Origin: Pseudanabaena sp. FACHB-2040 | Lineage (GTDB): Bacteria > Cyanobacteriota > Cyanobacteriia > Phormidesmidales > Phormidesmidaceae | NCBI RefSeq assembly: GCF_014696715.1 | Contig: NZ_JACJQO010000001.1 | Location: 62,001-126,000, forward strand | Direction: 5' to 3' | Length of the DNA: 64,000 nucleotides | Shown here: piece after piece, positions 20,560-28,224 of the stretch | How positions within the stretch are numbered: the first letter of the stretch is position 1 | How the letters are laid out: every line of letters begins with the position of its first letter | The notes under the pieces: model-generated | What the model was told of the DNA's origin: nothing | The model's input: the letters and a program-made list of their open reading frames with translations, nothing else | The model's database searches: none | Translations under genes and position numbers: made by a program

Positions 20560-20723
20560 CTCATTGCACAAGTCGGCTGACAGAAATTAGAGGATTAGGG
20601 TGCAGCGGTCTTTGTCTTTGAGCTAGGCATGACCATTGCACCTAACTTTAAGCTTCAGCGTTAACCTAAACCCATCCGAATTTCTCCTAAACTGCAAAAG
20701 TCCTTTGTCGGTGAACGATCTTC

Positions 20724-21515
20724 ATGCGCCTCATCATTGACAACGAGGTTGGCACTTGGGCAGCAGCATACGTAAAACAGCAAATCCTTGAGTTTGCTCC
20801 CACCACAGATCGGCCCTTTGTCTTGGGATTGCCGACGGGCGGCACACCGCTGGGCCTGTACCGCAAGCTGGTGGAGTTTCACCAGCAGGGAGAACTGAGC
20901 TTCAGGCACGTAGTGACCTTCAATATGGATGAATATGTAGGGTTGCCAGACAACCACCCCCAGAGCTACCACGCCTACATGTTCAAACATTTTTTTGACC
21001 ACATCGATATTCCGCGCCATCAGATTCACATTCTCGACGGCAATGCTCCTGATCTAAAGACCGAGTGCGCCGCCTACGAAGCCGCTATTAAGAGCTTTGG
21101 CGGCATTAATTTGTTTATTGGTGGCGTGGGAGAAGATGGGCACATCGCCTTTAACGAACCTGGATCTTCTCTAAAGTCGCGCACTCGGCTTCAACGCCTC
21201 ACCTACAGCACCCGCCTCGCCAATGCTCGCTTCTTTGGCAACAGTATCGATCACGTCCCTGTAATGGCTCTCACTGTGGGAGTCGGTACGATCATGGATG
21301 CTGCTGAGGTGATGGTGCTTGTCAAAGGCTATCGCAAGGCCCTAGCCGTGGCCCATGCCATTGAAGCTGGGGTTAACCATATGTGGACAGTTTCGGCCCT
21401 ACAGCTCCACCCCTGCGCCCTGATAGTCTGCGATGAAGACGCCACAATGGAGTTGAAGGTGAAAACCGTTCGCTACTTCAAGGAGTGGCAAGACTCGCTA
21501 AACACACTTGAGTAG
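20724..21515 (+). CDS. nagB: Glucosamine-6-phosphate deaminase
   Basis: A 263-aa enzyme converting glucosamine-6-phosphate to fructose-6-phosphate plus ammonia, the entry of amino sugars into glycolysis. Length and sequence match the hexameric E. coli-type NagB closely. It starts [14 protein letters not shown], then [11 protein letters not shown] (phosphate loop), [10 protein letters not shown] (catalytic Asp) and [18 protein letters not shown] (catalytic Asp-His-Glu region), and ends with [11 protein letters not shown]. The similarity to the gamma-proteobacterial form is striking for a cyanobacterium. It is followed directly by nagA. I did not check the allosteric residues one by one. Confidence 0.96.
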   Translation: MRLIIDNEVGTWAAAYVKQQILEFAPTTDRPFVLGLPTGGTPLGLYRKLVEFHQQGELSFRHVVTFNMDEYVGLPDNHPQSYHAYMFKHFFDHIDIPRHQIHILDGNAPDLKTECAAYEAAIKSFGGINLFIGGVGEDGHIAFNEPGSSLKSRTRLQRLTYSTRLANARFFGNSIDHVPVMALTVGVGTIMDAAEVMVLVKGYRKALAVAHAIEAGVNHMWTVSALQLHPCALIVCDEDATMELKVKTVRYFKEWQDSLNTLE

Positions 21516-21579
21516 GCCGCCATTTATGAGCGACTTACATCCTCTGACTAGACTTTCATTAGCCAATTCCCATAACCCT

Positions 21580-22767
21580 ATGTACGCGCTCACCCACTGT
21601 CTGCTCTACACGGGCAACCGTGAACTGAAAGGTCATGCCCTGATTGTGGAGGGAAGCAAAATCCTTGATATTGTGCCCGAGGAACGTTTGGGTCAAGACT
21701 TTCAAACGTTGGACTGCCAGGGCTATGGGGTTGCTCCTGGCTTTATTGACCTGCAGCTCAATGGCTGCGGCGGCGTTATGTTTAATGATGCCATTGCGGC
21801 AGAAACCCTGGATGTGATGCACCGCACCAACCTCAAGAGCGGCACCACCAGCTTTTTGCCAACGCTGATCACCACCTCAGATGAGGCGATGCAAACCGCT
21901 ATTGAGGTGGTGCAAACCTACCGTCAGAGCCACGCCGACAGCGTTTTAGGCCTGCATCTAGAGGGACCCTATCTCAACCCCAAGCGCAAGGGCATTCACG
22001 ATGGTCGCTATGTGAGGCAGCCTGAGGCTGAAATGGTGAGTGCGATCGCAAAAGCTGGCCCCGACGTTGTCAAGCTCGTCACCCTGGCCCCTGAGCAAAC
22101 GCCCTTAGAGCAGATTCGTCAGCTCACAGCAGCGGGTATTTTGGTATCTGCAGGCCATACCGATGCCACCTTCGAAGAAGCGATGGCGGGCTTTGATGCC
22201 GGTGTTCAAATGGTGACCCACCTGTTTAACGCCATGTCGCCCTGGCAGGGCCGCGAACCTGGCATGGTTGGGGCCACCTTTAGCCGGGGCAACGTCTATG
22301 CCGGTATCATTGTCGACGGGCACCACGTCCACTTTGCCTCGGTGCGCCTGGCTCAAAAAATCTTGCGAGACAAGCTGGTTTTGGTGACCGACGCCACGCC
22401 CCCTGTCGGCACACAAATGGAGTCTTTCACTATCGGCGGGCAAGAGGTATTTTACCAAAACGGCAAATGCGTCTCGGCCGAAGGCACCCTAGGCGGCTCA
22501 GCCCTAACGATGATCGAAGCGGTAGCTAACTGTGTTCGCCATGTCGGCATTTCTTTGGGAGAAGCCCTGCGCATGGCCACTCTCAACCCTGCCCGCGCCA
22601 TCGGCTGTGACGATCGGCTGGGTCTACTAGCCCCCAGCTACCGGGCCAACTTAGTCCTGTTCAACACTGAGTTTGCTGTCATGGGAGTGATGGATCAGGG
22701 CCACCTTCATGCCTTTTCCCCCCATTTAGCTGCTGCTGGTAAAGCAATGCCCGTAAATACGCTGTAG
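21580..22767 (+). CDS. nagA: N-acetylglucosamine-6-phosphate deacetylase
   Basis: Removes the acetyl group from GlcNAc-6-P to give glucosamine-6-P for NagB. About 395 aa from ATG 21580. I chose this start because alignment to E. coli NagA begins exactly there (MYALTHCLLYTGNREL). In-frame alternatives are ATG 21526 and TTG 21508; the latter would overlap nagB by 8 bases. Conserved amidohydrolase blocks: FIDLQLNGCGG, LHLEGPYLN (metal Glu), VSAGHTDAT, THLFNAMSP, GIIVDGHHV, VLVTDATPPVG (catalytic Asp) and GTLGGSALTMIEAV. With the PTS genes and nagB it completes a GlcNAc uptake and catabolism route. Confidence 0.96.
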   Translation: MYALTHCLLYTGNRELKGHALIVEGSKILDIVPEERLGQDFQTLDCQGYGVAPGFIDLQLNGCGGVMFNDAIAAETLDVMHRTNLKSGTTSFLPTLITTSDEAMQTAIEVVQTYRQSHADSVLGLHLEGPYLNPKRKGIHDGRYVRQPEAEMVSAIAKAGPDVVKLVTLAPEQTPLEQIRQLTAAGILVSAGHTDATFEEAMAGFDAGVQMVTHLFNAMSPWQGREPGMVGATFSRGNVYAGIIVDGHHVHFASVRLAQKILRDKLVLVTDATPPVGTQMESFTIGGQEVFYQNGKCVSAEGTLGGSALTMIEAVANCVRHVGISLGEALRMATLNPARAIGCDDRLGLLAPSYRANLVLFNTEFAVMGVMDQGHLHAFSPHLAAAGKAMPVNTL

Positions 22768-22799
22768 CGACAGAATCAGCGGGCCCAGACCCCACCGAC

Positions 22800-23408
22800 T
22801 CAATGGCTAGCTTTGCGTTTGCGCAGCACCACCCAAGCTACAGACAGCCCCAGCAGCCCCAGGATGACAACAGCTGAAACGGGCTGAATGTATCGGCTAA
22901 CGGCCTCGTAGTGGCTGCCTAGAAAGTAACCTGCGATCGCAAGTCCACTCACCCAAATCACCGTTCCCACCAGCGAATAGGCCAAATAGGGAAGCAACCG
23001 CATGCGGCTAATACCCGCCGGAATCGAAACATAAGTGCGAATTCCCGGCACCATCCGGGCCAGCAGCACCACCCAATAGCCCTGACGGTGGTTAAACCAG
23101 TTAGTGGCTTTGCTAATGTCCTTAGACGAAATCGCCAGCCAATGACCATGGCGATCAGCCCAGTGCATTAGCCGCTCCTGCCCAACATACTTACCCACAA
23201 AATACCAGGGCAGCGTACCCGCCACCGAACCCGCAGCGCCCGCTGCTACTACCAACCAAAATTTCAAATCGCTTTGACTCGCCGCAAACCCAGACAGCGG
23301 CATTACCACCTCTGAAGGGATAGGCGGCAAAACATTTTCTAAAAACATCAGAGCCAAAATGCCCCAATACCCCAATGTCTCAACGATACGGGTAATCCAA
23401 TCAAGCAT
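22800..23408 (-). CDS. DedA family membrane protein
   Basis: A 202-aa integral membrane protein of the DedA/SNARE-associated (VTT) family. Diagnostic segments are MFLENVLPPIPSEVVMPLSG near residue 20, GTLPWYFVGKYVG near 65, and RMVPGIRTYVSIPAGISRM near 118, which carries the family Arg and Gly/Pro motif. The C-terminus has two further hydrophobic helices and a basic tail. Members act as lipid scramblase-like or flippase proteins, including undecaprenyl phosphate recycling in some bacteria; the substrate here is not determined. It is convergent with nagA, 32 bases apart. Confidence 0.9.
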   Translation of the reverse strand: MLDWITRIVETLGYWGILALMFLENVLPPIPSEVVMPLSGFAASQSDLKFWLVVAAGAAGSVAGTLPWYFVGKYVGQERLMHWADRHGHWLAISSKDISKATNWFNHRQGYWVVLLARMVPGIRTYVSIPAGISRMRLLPYLAYSLVGTVIWVSGLAIAGYFLGSHYEAVSRYIQPVSAVVILGLLGLSVAWVVLRKRKASH

Positions 23409-23643
23409 AGTCGGAAGCTAAACCGTTGCGAACCCGCACCGGACACAAGTATTACCTGCATGTTAAGAGATTTTGAGCAGGGCTCACTCTGTTAAAAGAG
23501 GCAAACTAGACTGTAGCCTAGTAAAATCGGGGTCCAACAACCAGAGGCCCAAATCAACAGCGACCTCTATACCTGTATACAGATACACAAACCCAAAGCA
23601 GACCCCAAAATAGGAATGTAGCTTACAAGCTTTTGCTAAATTC

Positions 23644-23849
23644 TCACGCCTGTTCAGTCTGTCTTGAAGGGAGGGTTGAACTAGAAGCGTGAAGGTCTTT
23701 AAAGGAGGTAAGCGTCCACCGGGGTAGTGGACGCCTTGCGTCTTTTCCGTAAGGGTGACGATTAAACGTCATCCCCATTTAAGAAAAATCTCTTGGGCAG
23801 AGCATCTCCCTAAAGAGGTATTTGTCGCTATTTCTGGTGCTGACCTCCT
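23644..23849 (+). promoter_or_regulatory. Structured 5' leader of the mgtC-like gene
   Basis: Three stem-loops lie upstream of ATG 23850. (1) A two-tier stem: TCACGC 23644-23649 with GCGTGA 23687-23692, enclosing GTTCA/TGAAC. (2) GCGTCCAC 23712-23719 with GTGGACGC 23727-23734, perfect, loop 7. (3) GGGTGACG 23753-23760 with CGTCATCC 23767-23774, one G-U pair, loop 6. In addition AGGAGGT (23703-23709) is perfectly complementary to ACCTCCT (23843-23849), which abuts the ATG. Pairing would enclose hairpins 2 and 3 and hide the start region. I match it to no known riboswitch class; regulation by ion or by RNA folding is inference. Confidence 0.5.
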
Positions 23850-24281
23850 ATGCTCAACCCTTATGCCCTGCCTTGGCCAGAGCTTCTAGCAAGGCTCCTG
23901 CTAGCCCTGTTGCTGGGATCGGTCGTGGGGCTAGACCGAGAACTGGGCCAAAAATCAGCCGGACTACGTACCAATATGCTGGTTAGTCTGGGCACTGCCC
24001 TATTCATCTTGAGCACGGTGCAGAGCGGTACCACCGAGACTTCATCAGACGCCCTACCGCGCGTCATCCAGGGGGTAGCGACAGGGGTAGGCTTTGTCGG
24101 GGCGGGGTCTATTTTCCAACGTGACCGGGTACACGGCCTCACTTCTGCTGCCGCTATTTGGGTTTCTGCCGCAGTTGGGGTAGCCGCCGCTTTGGGGCAA
24201 TGGCAACTAGGTCTAATAGGCGTTACTTTAACGCTGATTACCCTACGAGTTTTTAAGTGGGTTGAATCAGCTATTAAATAG
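23850..24281 (+). CDS. MgtC/SapB family membrane protein
   Basis: A 143-aa protein with four to five hydrophobic helices. Family motifs: LLLALLLGSVVGLDREL near residue 20, KSAGLRTNMLVSLGTALF near 36-53, GVATGVGFVGAGSIFQRD near 75-92, and HGLTSAAAIWVSAAVGVAAA. It lacks the C-terminal cytoplasmic ACT-like domain of the longer MgtC virulence proteins. Family members are linked to growth in low magnesium and to modulation of F-type ATPase. The start is ATG 23850, with no Shine-Dalgarno sequence; instead a CCTCCT anti-SD-like sequence touches the start codon (see the leader entry). Confidence 0.9.
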   Translation: MLNPYALPWPELLARLLLALLLGSVVGLDRELGQKSAGLRTNMLVSLGTALFILSTVQSGTTETSSDALPRVIQGVATGVGFVGAGSIFQRDRVHGLTSAAAIWVSAAVGVAAALGQWQLGLIGVTLTLITLRVFKWVESAIK

Positions 24282-24938
24282 CGGCTAGGCAACTACTTGA
24301 CCCATTGTCGCTAACTCAGTGAGGTTTTTGTCGCCGAACGGTCACTTAGCTACTGTCATTGAATTGATGCATGAGTCTTTAGCGTTGAAGCGATTGACCA
24401 CTTCAGGCACACCATAAAATTTGTGAATCAGACTCTAGCCAGTCATTAATCTAAAAAAATTCACAGTCCTTCTACCAGCTTCTACATCCTTTGTGTAGGC
24501 CTCATCACTGCGGATGAACCCGCTCGCTCACAAAGAAATAGTGCGACTCAGTAAACCAGTCCAGCCGAAAATGGGTATCTTACTCAAGACAGAGCTTGAT
24601 CTAAAATAGAAGCTACACCAAAACCCCACATAGCTAAGGGAAGTGTAAATCTCTGCACAGAATCTAAAAATAAGATAAAGTATTTTGAGTTGAGCGGTGA
24701 GCATGGCTGAACCGTATTGGTTTAGTTCAGCGCTGTGACTGATATACGAGTCTTTTATGTGCATCTGGTTTGCCGCCCTTATCCTTCCTTCCAGTTCTTT
24801 GCTGGCAGGCTGAGGTTTCTGTCCGGAAAGAGCCAGTTCTTTAAGTGCCGTCCATAGACAAAGTTTGCCACTTAAGGAAATGCCTCGATTTTCGAGTCAC
24901 AACTGCCCCTTATTCTGGCCCAGCCCCTCGACTGCACT
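24282..24938. other. 657-base gap without a recognisable gene
   Basis: AT-rich sequence with multiple stops in all frames. The one longer frame, on the minus strand (24528-24764), gives an unconvincing aromatic-rich peptide. I found no tRNA, terminator with T-run, or repeat. It presumably holds the promoter of the response regulator at 24939. Confidence 0.4.
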
Positions 24939-25424
24939 ATGGATATTTCTTCTGATAGGGATAGAGTTTCCCTACAGCCGTTAGCAGCTAGCTACTCAGA
25001 CGCCTCTACATTTAGGGCGTTTAAGCCGCCTGTCGTACTTGTTGTAGATGACGATGCTGATAATCTTCAGCTAGCATGCTACATCGTCGAGCAGGCAGGC
25101 TACGTAGCCCTCAGTGCAGGTAGCGGCAAAGACGCCTTGGTCCAAGTTCAGGAACACGAGGTTCACCTAGTTCTGCTGGACATTGTGCTACCCGATATGG
25201 ATGGCTTTCAGGTTATCAAGCAGCTACAGCAGCGGTTTTCAGGGCAGCTGATGCCGGTAGTGGCTTTGACGGCTCTAGCCACCGAGTCAGAGCGGCTCCA
25301 AATGATAGATGCTGGCTTTAGCAGCTTTCTCTGCAAGCCCTATGCTATTGATGACCTAGAAGCCATTTTGGGTCAGTATTGCCCGCTTTCAGGTTTAGCC
25401 TCTCTACAAACTGTAGCTCGCTAG
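24939..25424 (+). CDS. Single-domain response regulator (CheY-like)
   Basis: 161 aa: a 25-30 residue unstructured N-terminus, then a full receiver domain. VVLVVDDDADN supplies the acidic pocket. LLDIVLPDMDG carries the phospho-acceptor Asp (about residue 78). VALTALA carries the switch Thr, and CKPY the conserved Lys-Pro. There is no output domain, so it probably signals by protein contact or as a phosphate relay. The receiver resembles those at the C-terminus of hybrid kinases. No kinase gene is adjacent. Confidence 0.9.
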   Translation: MDISSDRDRVSLQPLAASYSDASTFRAFKPPVVLVVDDDADNLQLACYIVEQAGYVALSAGSGKDALVQVQEHEVHLVLLDIVLPDMDGFQVIKQLQQRFSGQLMPVVALTALATESERLQMIDAGFSSFLCKPYAIDDLEAILGQYCPLSGLASLQTVAR

Positions 25425-25504
25425 TTTAGAGGCAGGTTCGGTTTTACACTCGTTTAGTATTTATATCAGCAGCTAGGGTTGATCCTTCTTAGGTTCAGCC
25501 AGCT

Positions 25505-25897
25505 TTAGCGTGAGGCCGCTTGGGGAGTTCGTAGGGTAGGCGCTCTTTCCAAGATGATGATCATGCCACCTCGTCCAGTATTGATCGTGACGTCACTCAA
25601 AAAATCTAAAACGGCAACCCCTAAGATGTCTTCAACTAACTCTTGCAGGTGAGGCCGGATAATTTCATCTATCCGTAGGCGAATCTGCTCCACTAGGGCA
25701 ATATCGCCGCTGTCATTGAGGAGCTTTTCAGGTTGAGTCACAACGTCTTCAATCACCACCGTGAGTCTGTTATCAGATAACTGGCAGTTTACTCGAGCGG
25801 GCTGGTGATTGAGCTGGCTTCTATAGAGCCCATTAATTCTCTGGGCTAGTTCTCGCTCTAGCTGCCCTGCTGTGAGGTTTGTAAGATTTTTTGCCAT
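25505..25897 (-). CDS. DUF2294 (MpsC-like) domain protein
   Basis: A 130-aa soluble protein with the DUF2294 pattern: GQLERELAQRINGLYRSQLN at the N-terminus, a central beta region (RLTVVIEDVVTQPEKLL), and GVAVLDFLSDVTINTGRGGM, the conserved DFLSD-type motif near the C-terminus. In staphylococci a relative (MpsC) belongs to a membrane-potential-generating bicarbonate system. Cyanobacterial members are uncharacterised and often single genes, as here. It is convergent with the response regulator. Confidence 0.8.
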   Translation of the reverse strand: MAKNLTNLTAGQLERELAQRINGLYRSQLNHQPARVNCQLSDNRLTVVIEDVVTQPEKLLNDSGDIALVEQIRLRIDEIIRPHLQELVEDILGVAVLDFLSDVTINTGRGGMIIILERAPTLRTPQAASR

Positions 25898-26191
25898 ACA
25901 GGTGATTTGAGATATTGATCGAACCTCTTTCCTAGATACGCCTGCACCTTGGCAAGCTGGTCAGAAAAAGAGATGAGTATGAATTTATTAGACAGACCTT
26001 CTCTAATCCTATGGCTCAGTCTGCCATAGCTTCAGGTCGTCTCCCTCTACCTCAGGTCTGAATGGCAGAGGCCGCTTTTTTAACCATTTCTACCAAGCAA
26101 TTTCAGCCCCACGGGTGAGCCCGTTTGGGGAAGAACTCCTGAAGATGGGTCTGTACCGAGCAAAATTGCTCGATCTACTAGGAATGTCACT

Positions 26192-26653
26192 ATGAAGATG
26201 ATTGAAAACTCTCTAAAGTTTGCAAAAGGTCTACTGCAGCAGTTCTCCAAAGTAGCGCTGGTGGGCGTTGTATTGGTCAGCCTAGGCTGGATGGCACTAC
26301 CTGCCCAAGCCATGCCGATGACTGCAGGGATGCCTAACCTGATTGCAACGGGTTCTCGTGCCGCAGGCAATGTGGAGATGGACCGGGCCAAAGGGGAAGT
26401 TGACCGCATGTGGGGCGAAGGCAGCCACGAAAGCGTGGAAGGAAAAGTTGAAGAAACCCTGGGCTCTGCTAAGCGCCGGGTAGGTGAGATAACCGACAAC
26501 AACGAAATGCAAACCCGAGGTGCTGGCAATGAGCTGAAAGGCCGTGCTCAGTACAACAAGGGTCGCGCTGAGTCTGCCGTTGAAGATGTACGTGAGCAAG
26601 CAGAAGACACCACGCAAGGCATTATCGACAACGTCAAGGATATCTTCCGTTAG
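26192..26653 (+). CDS. CsbD family stress protein with N-terminal hydrophobic segment
   Basis: 153 aa. The N-terminus has a signal-like hydrophobic stretch (VALVGVVLVSLGWMALPAQA) ending in a likely signal-peptidase site. The mature part is very hydrophilic and charged, made of two CsbD-like repeats: GKVEETLGSAKRRVGEITDN and GNELKGRAQYNKGRAESAVE. CsbD proteins are abundant general-stress proteins of unknown biochemical role. The exported form is unusual relative to the classical 60-70 residue cytosolic CsbD but is common in cyanobacteria. Confidence 0.85.
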   Translation: MKMIENSLKFAKGLLQQFSKVALVGVVLVSLGWMALPAQAMPMTAGMPNLIATGSRAAGNVEMDRAKGEVDRMWGEGSHESVEGKVEETLGSAKRRVGEITDNNEMQTRGAGNELKGRAQYNKGRAESAVEDVREQAEDTTQGIIDNVKDIFR

Positions 26654-26674
26654 GCTTTGGTTTTGATTTCTGCT

Positions 26675-26702
26675 GTAGAGGCGTGATACATCGCGTCTCT
26701 AC
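26675..26702. repeat. Interspersed palindromic repeat (GTAGAG...CTCTAC)
   Basis: A 9-base stem GTAGAGGCG with CGTCTCTAC (one G-U) and a 10-base loop. Its sequence is very like the dispersed GTAGAGACG-type palindromes common in cyanobacterial spacers. It lies just after the csbD stop. Confidence 0.5.
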
Positions 26703-26727
26703 AAACGCATTGAGGAACATAAAAAGC

Positions 26728-26757
26728 AAAAGGAGAGTGCGATCGCACTCTCCTTTT
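26728..26757 (+). terminator. 30-base perfect palindrome with central HIP1 site, likely terminator
   Basis: AAAAGGAGAGTGC, then GATC, then GCACTCTCCTTTT: a perfect 30-base palindrome, followed by ATG rather than more T. The centre is the HIP1 octamer GCGATCGC. It lies between the convergent csbD and response-regulator genes and could terminate in both directions. Confidence 0.6.
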
Positions 26758-26781
26758 ATGCACAAGTACAGCCCAAAAATC

Positions 26782-26822
26782 AGCTGGGGCGAGTGTGTCC
26801 TAAACCCACACTCGCCCCAGCT
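26782..26822 (-). terminator. Strong terminator of the NarL-type regulator gene
   Basis: A 16-base perfect stem (26782-26797 with 26807-26822) has a 9-base loop. On the minus strand it is followed by GATTTTTGGG, giving a T-run. It lies 28 bases beyond the stop of the minus-strand gene at 26851. Confidence 0.8.
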
Positions 26823-26850
26823 ATTAAGTGTTATTTGAGTAGAGCTGAGG

Positions 26851-27573
26851 CTAGCGAATTAGCCCTGAGCGCAGCGCTCTCACAGCCGCCTGGGTGCGGT
26901 CATTAACACAGAGCTTATTGAGGATGCTGCGAACGTGAGTTTTCACCGTACCCACCGTGATATAGAGCTTTTCAGAGATGTCTGCATTGCTGCAGCCTGC
27001 TGCAATCAGCTCTAGGATTTCAAGTTCGCGGCTGGTTAGGGGGTAAGTCTCAATCAGTTGCTTGTACTCAGGCGCAACTGCCTGAATCTCCACCGTTGCC
27101 ATTTCTCCGGCTCCACCGCCAACCCCTGCAGGCTGTCTGACTTCCCGCAGCACGATATTGGCAATGGTCGGGTCAATCCAGCTGTGGCCATTGGCAGTTT
27201 CTCTGACCGCATTGACCAAATCCTCAGTGCTCACTCCCTTGGTGCAATAAGAGTCAGCACCTGCTCCAAAGGCTGCCAGCACAACTTCTTCGCTGTCGTG
27301 CATGGTTAGAATCAGCACCTTGGTCTCCCGAGGATCTTCTGCTTCAGCCTGAGATTGCCGAATGCGCCGAGTCAGTTCAATGCCGTCCATGTCCGGCAAG
27401 CCGACATCTACAATAGCAACGTCAGGGCGAGTCGTCTGAATTAGATGCAGACCCCGTGTGCCGTTTGCAGCTTCTCCCAGGAACTCCATGCCCTCCTGGT
27501 GCTGTAGCGCCGTTCGCAATCCCATGCGGGTTAAATCGTGATCTTCAATCAGTGCAACACGAACGGTTTCCAT
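26851..27573 (-). CDS. NarL/FixJ-type response regulator, Rre1/Ycf29-like
   Basis: 240 aa. The receiver domain (1-125) has IEDHD for the acidic pair and IVDVGLPDMDG for the phospho-acceptor Asp (about 56). The switch region is LTMHDSEEVVLAAFGAGADSY and the Lys is in CTKG. A LuxR-type HTH lies at about 172-235 (LTSRELEILELIAAGCSN, YITVGTVKTHVRSILNKL). The receiver DSYC motif and the HTH closely resemble cyanobacterial Rre1 (chloroplast Ycf29), a regulator of heat- and high-light-responsive genes. That assignment is from memory of the family and no phylogeny was possible. Monocistronic, with its own terminator. Confidence 0.88.
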   Translation of the reverse strand: METVRVALIEDHDLTRMGLRTALQHQEGMEFLGEAANGTRGLHLIQTTRPDVAIVDVGLPDMDGIELTRRIRQSQAEAEDPRETKVLILTMHDSEEVVLAAFGAGADSYCTKGVSTEDLVNAVRETANGHSWIDPTIANIVLREVRQPAGVGGGAGEMATVEIQAVAPEYKQLIETYPLTSRELEILELIAAGCSNADISEKLYITVGTVKTHVRSILNKLCVNDRTQAAVRALRSGLIR

Positions 27574-28224
27574 GCTAGTTCTCCAACAGTAATTTAATCG
27601 GGGTGCGCTACTGAGCGCTTAAAAGAGATTTAAAGCTGCTGTCAGCCTTCCGTCTGCCTTTTGGCCTTGACTAACGGCAATACTCCTGATTCAGAAAATG
27701 TCTAAGAAGGGTTTAGACCTTTTAGTTAGACCGTCTAGAGTGAGGGCAAATATAGGTGACTTAGAAGCGGTCTAATCCGATATAGGATTGCAATTAACAA
27801 ACTGACAGGGCATCTCCCTCATGGTAGATGTTGCCCAATGGCCTCACTGACAATCTTACAGTATCACTCAAGCCGCAGCCGAACTGAAGTCTGCTTTTTA
27901 CAAAGAAGGCTTCACACAACCCCAAAAGGCACCAAAAAAACTTCATATAGTTCCCCTGACTATTTAGACTCTCTCTTAAGGCAGATCCTTCTATATTTGT
28001 CAGTTAACTATTCTTGTAGTGGTGACACCTTGGGTTATGTAGTGTTGGTTACAGGAGCCAATCTAAAACGGGTGCTGCCTTGGCTTTAAAGATAGTTGGG
28101 CGTTAGCCTCACATACCTCTAATAACTACCTTACTGGTTTCTCAATTACCAGTTTTGAGCTGACTGTCATAAAGAAGTCATCAAACATGAGGTTAATCCA
28201 CTCGTTTATTAAGCTAGGTTACAA
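27574..28224. other. 651-base gap between divergent regulators
   Basis: This is the shared upstream region of the NarL-type regulator (minus) and the receiver-kinase gene (plus). It includes an 83-codon open frame (27838-28089) whose translation looks random, so I do not call it. No clear promoter pair or dyad can be assigned with confidence. Confidence 0.4.

Noticed and set aside
21508-21579. TTG 21508 as the nagA start, overlapping nagB
   Set aside because: The extra 24 residues do not align with NagA, whose family start matches MYALT at 21580.
24528-24764. Minus-strand 78-codon frame in the gap before the response regulator
   Set aside because: Aromatic-rich random-looking translation without ribosome site or homology features.
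27838-28089. 83-codon open frame upstream of the receiver-kinase gene
   Set aside because: Composition looks random, no ribosome site, no family-like motif; it falls in a divergent promoter region.
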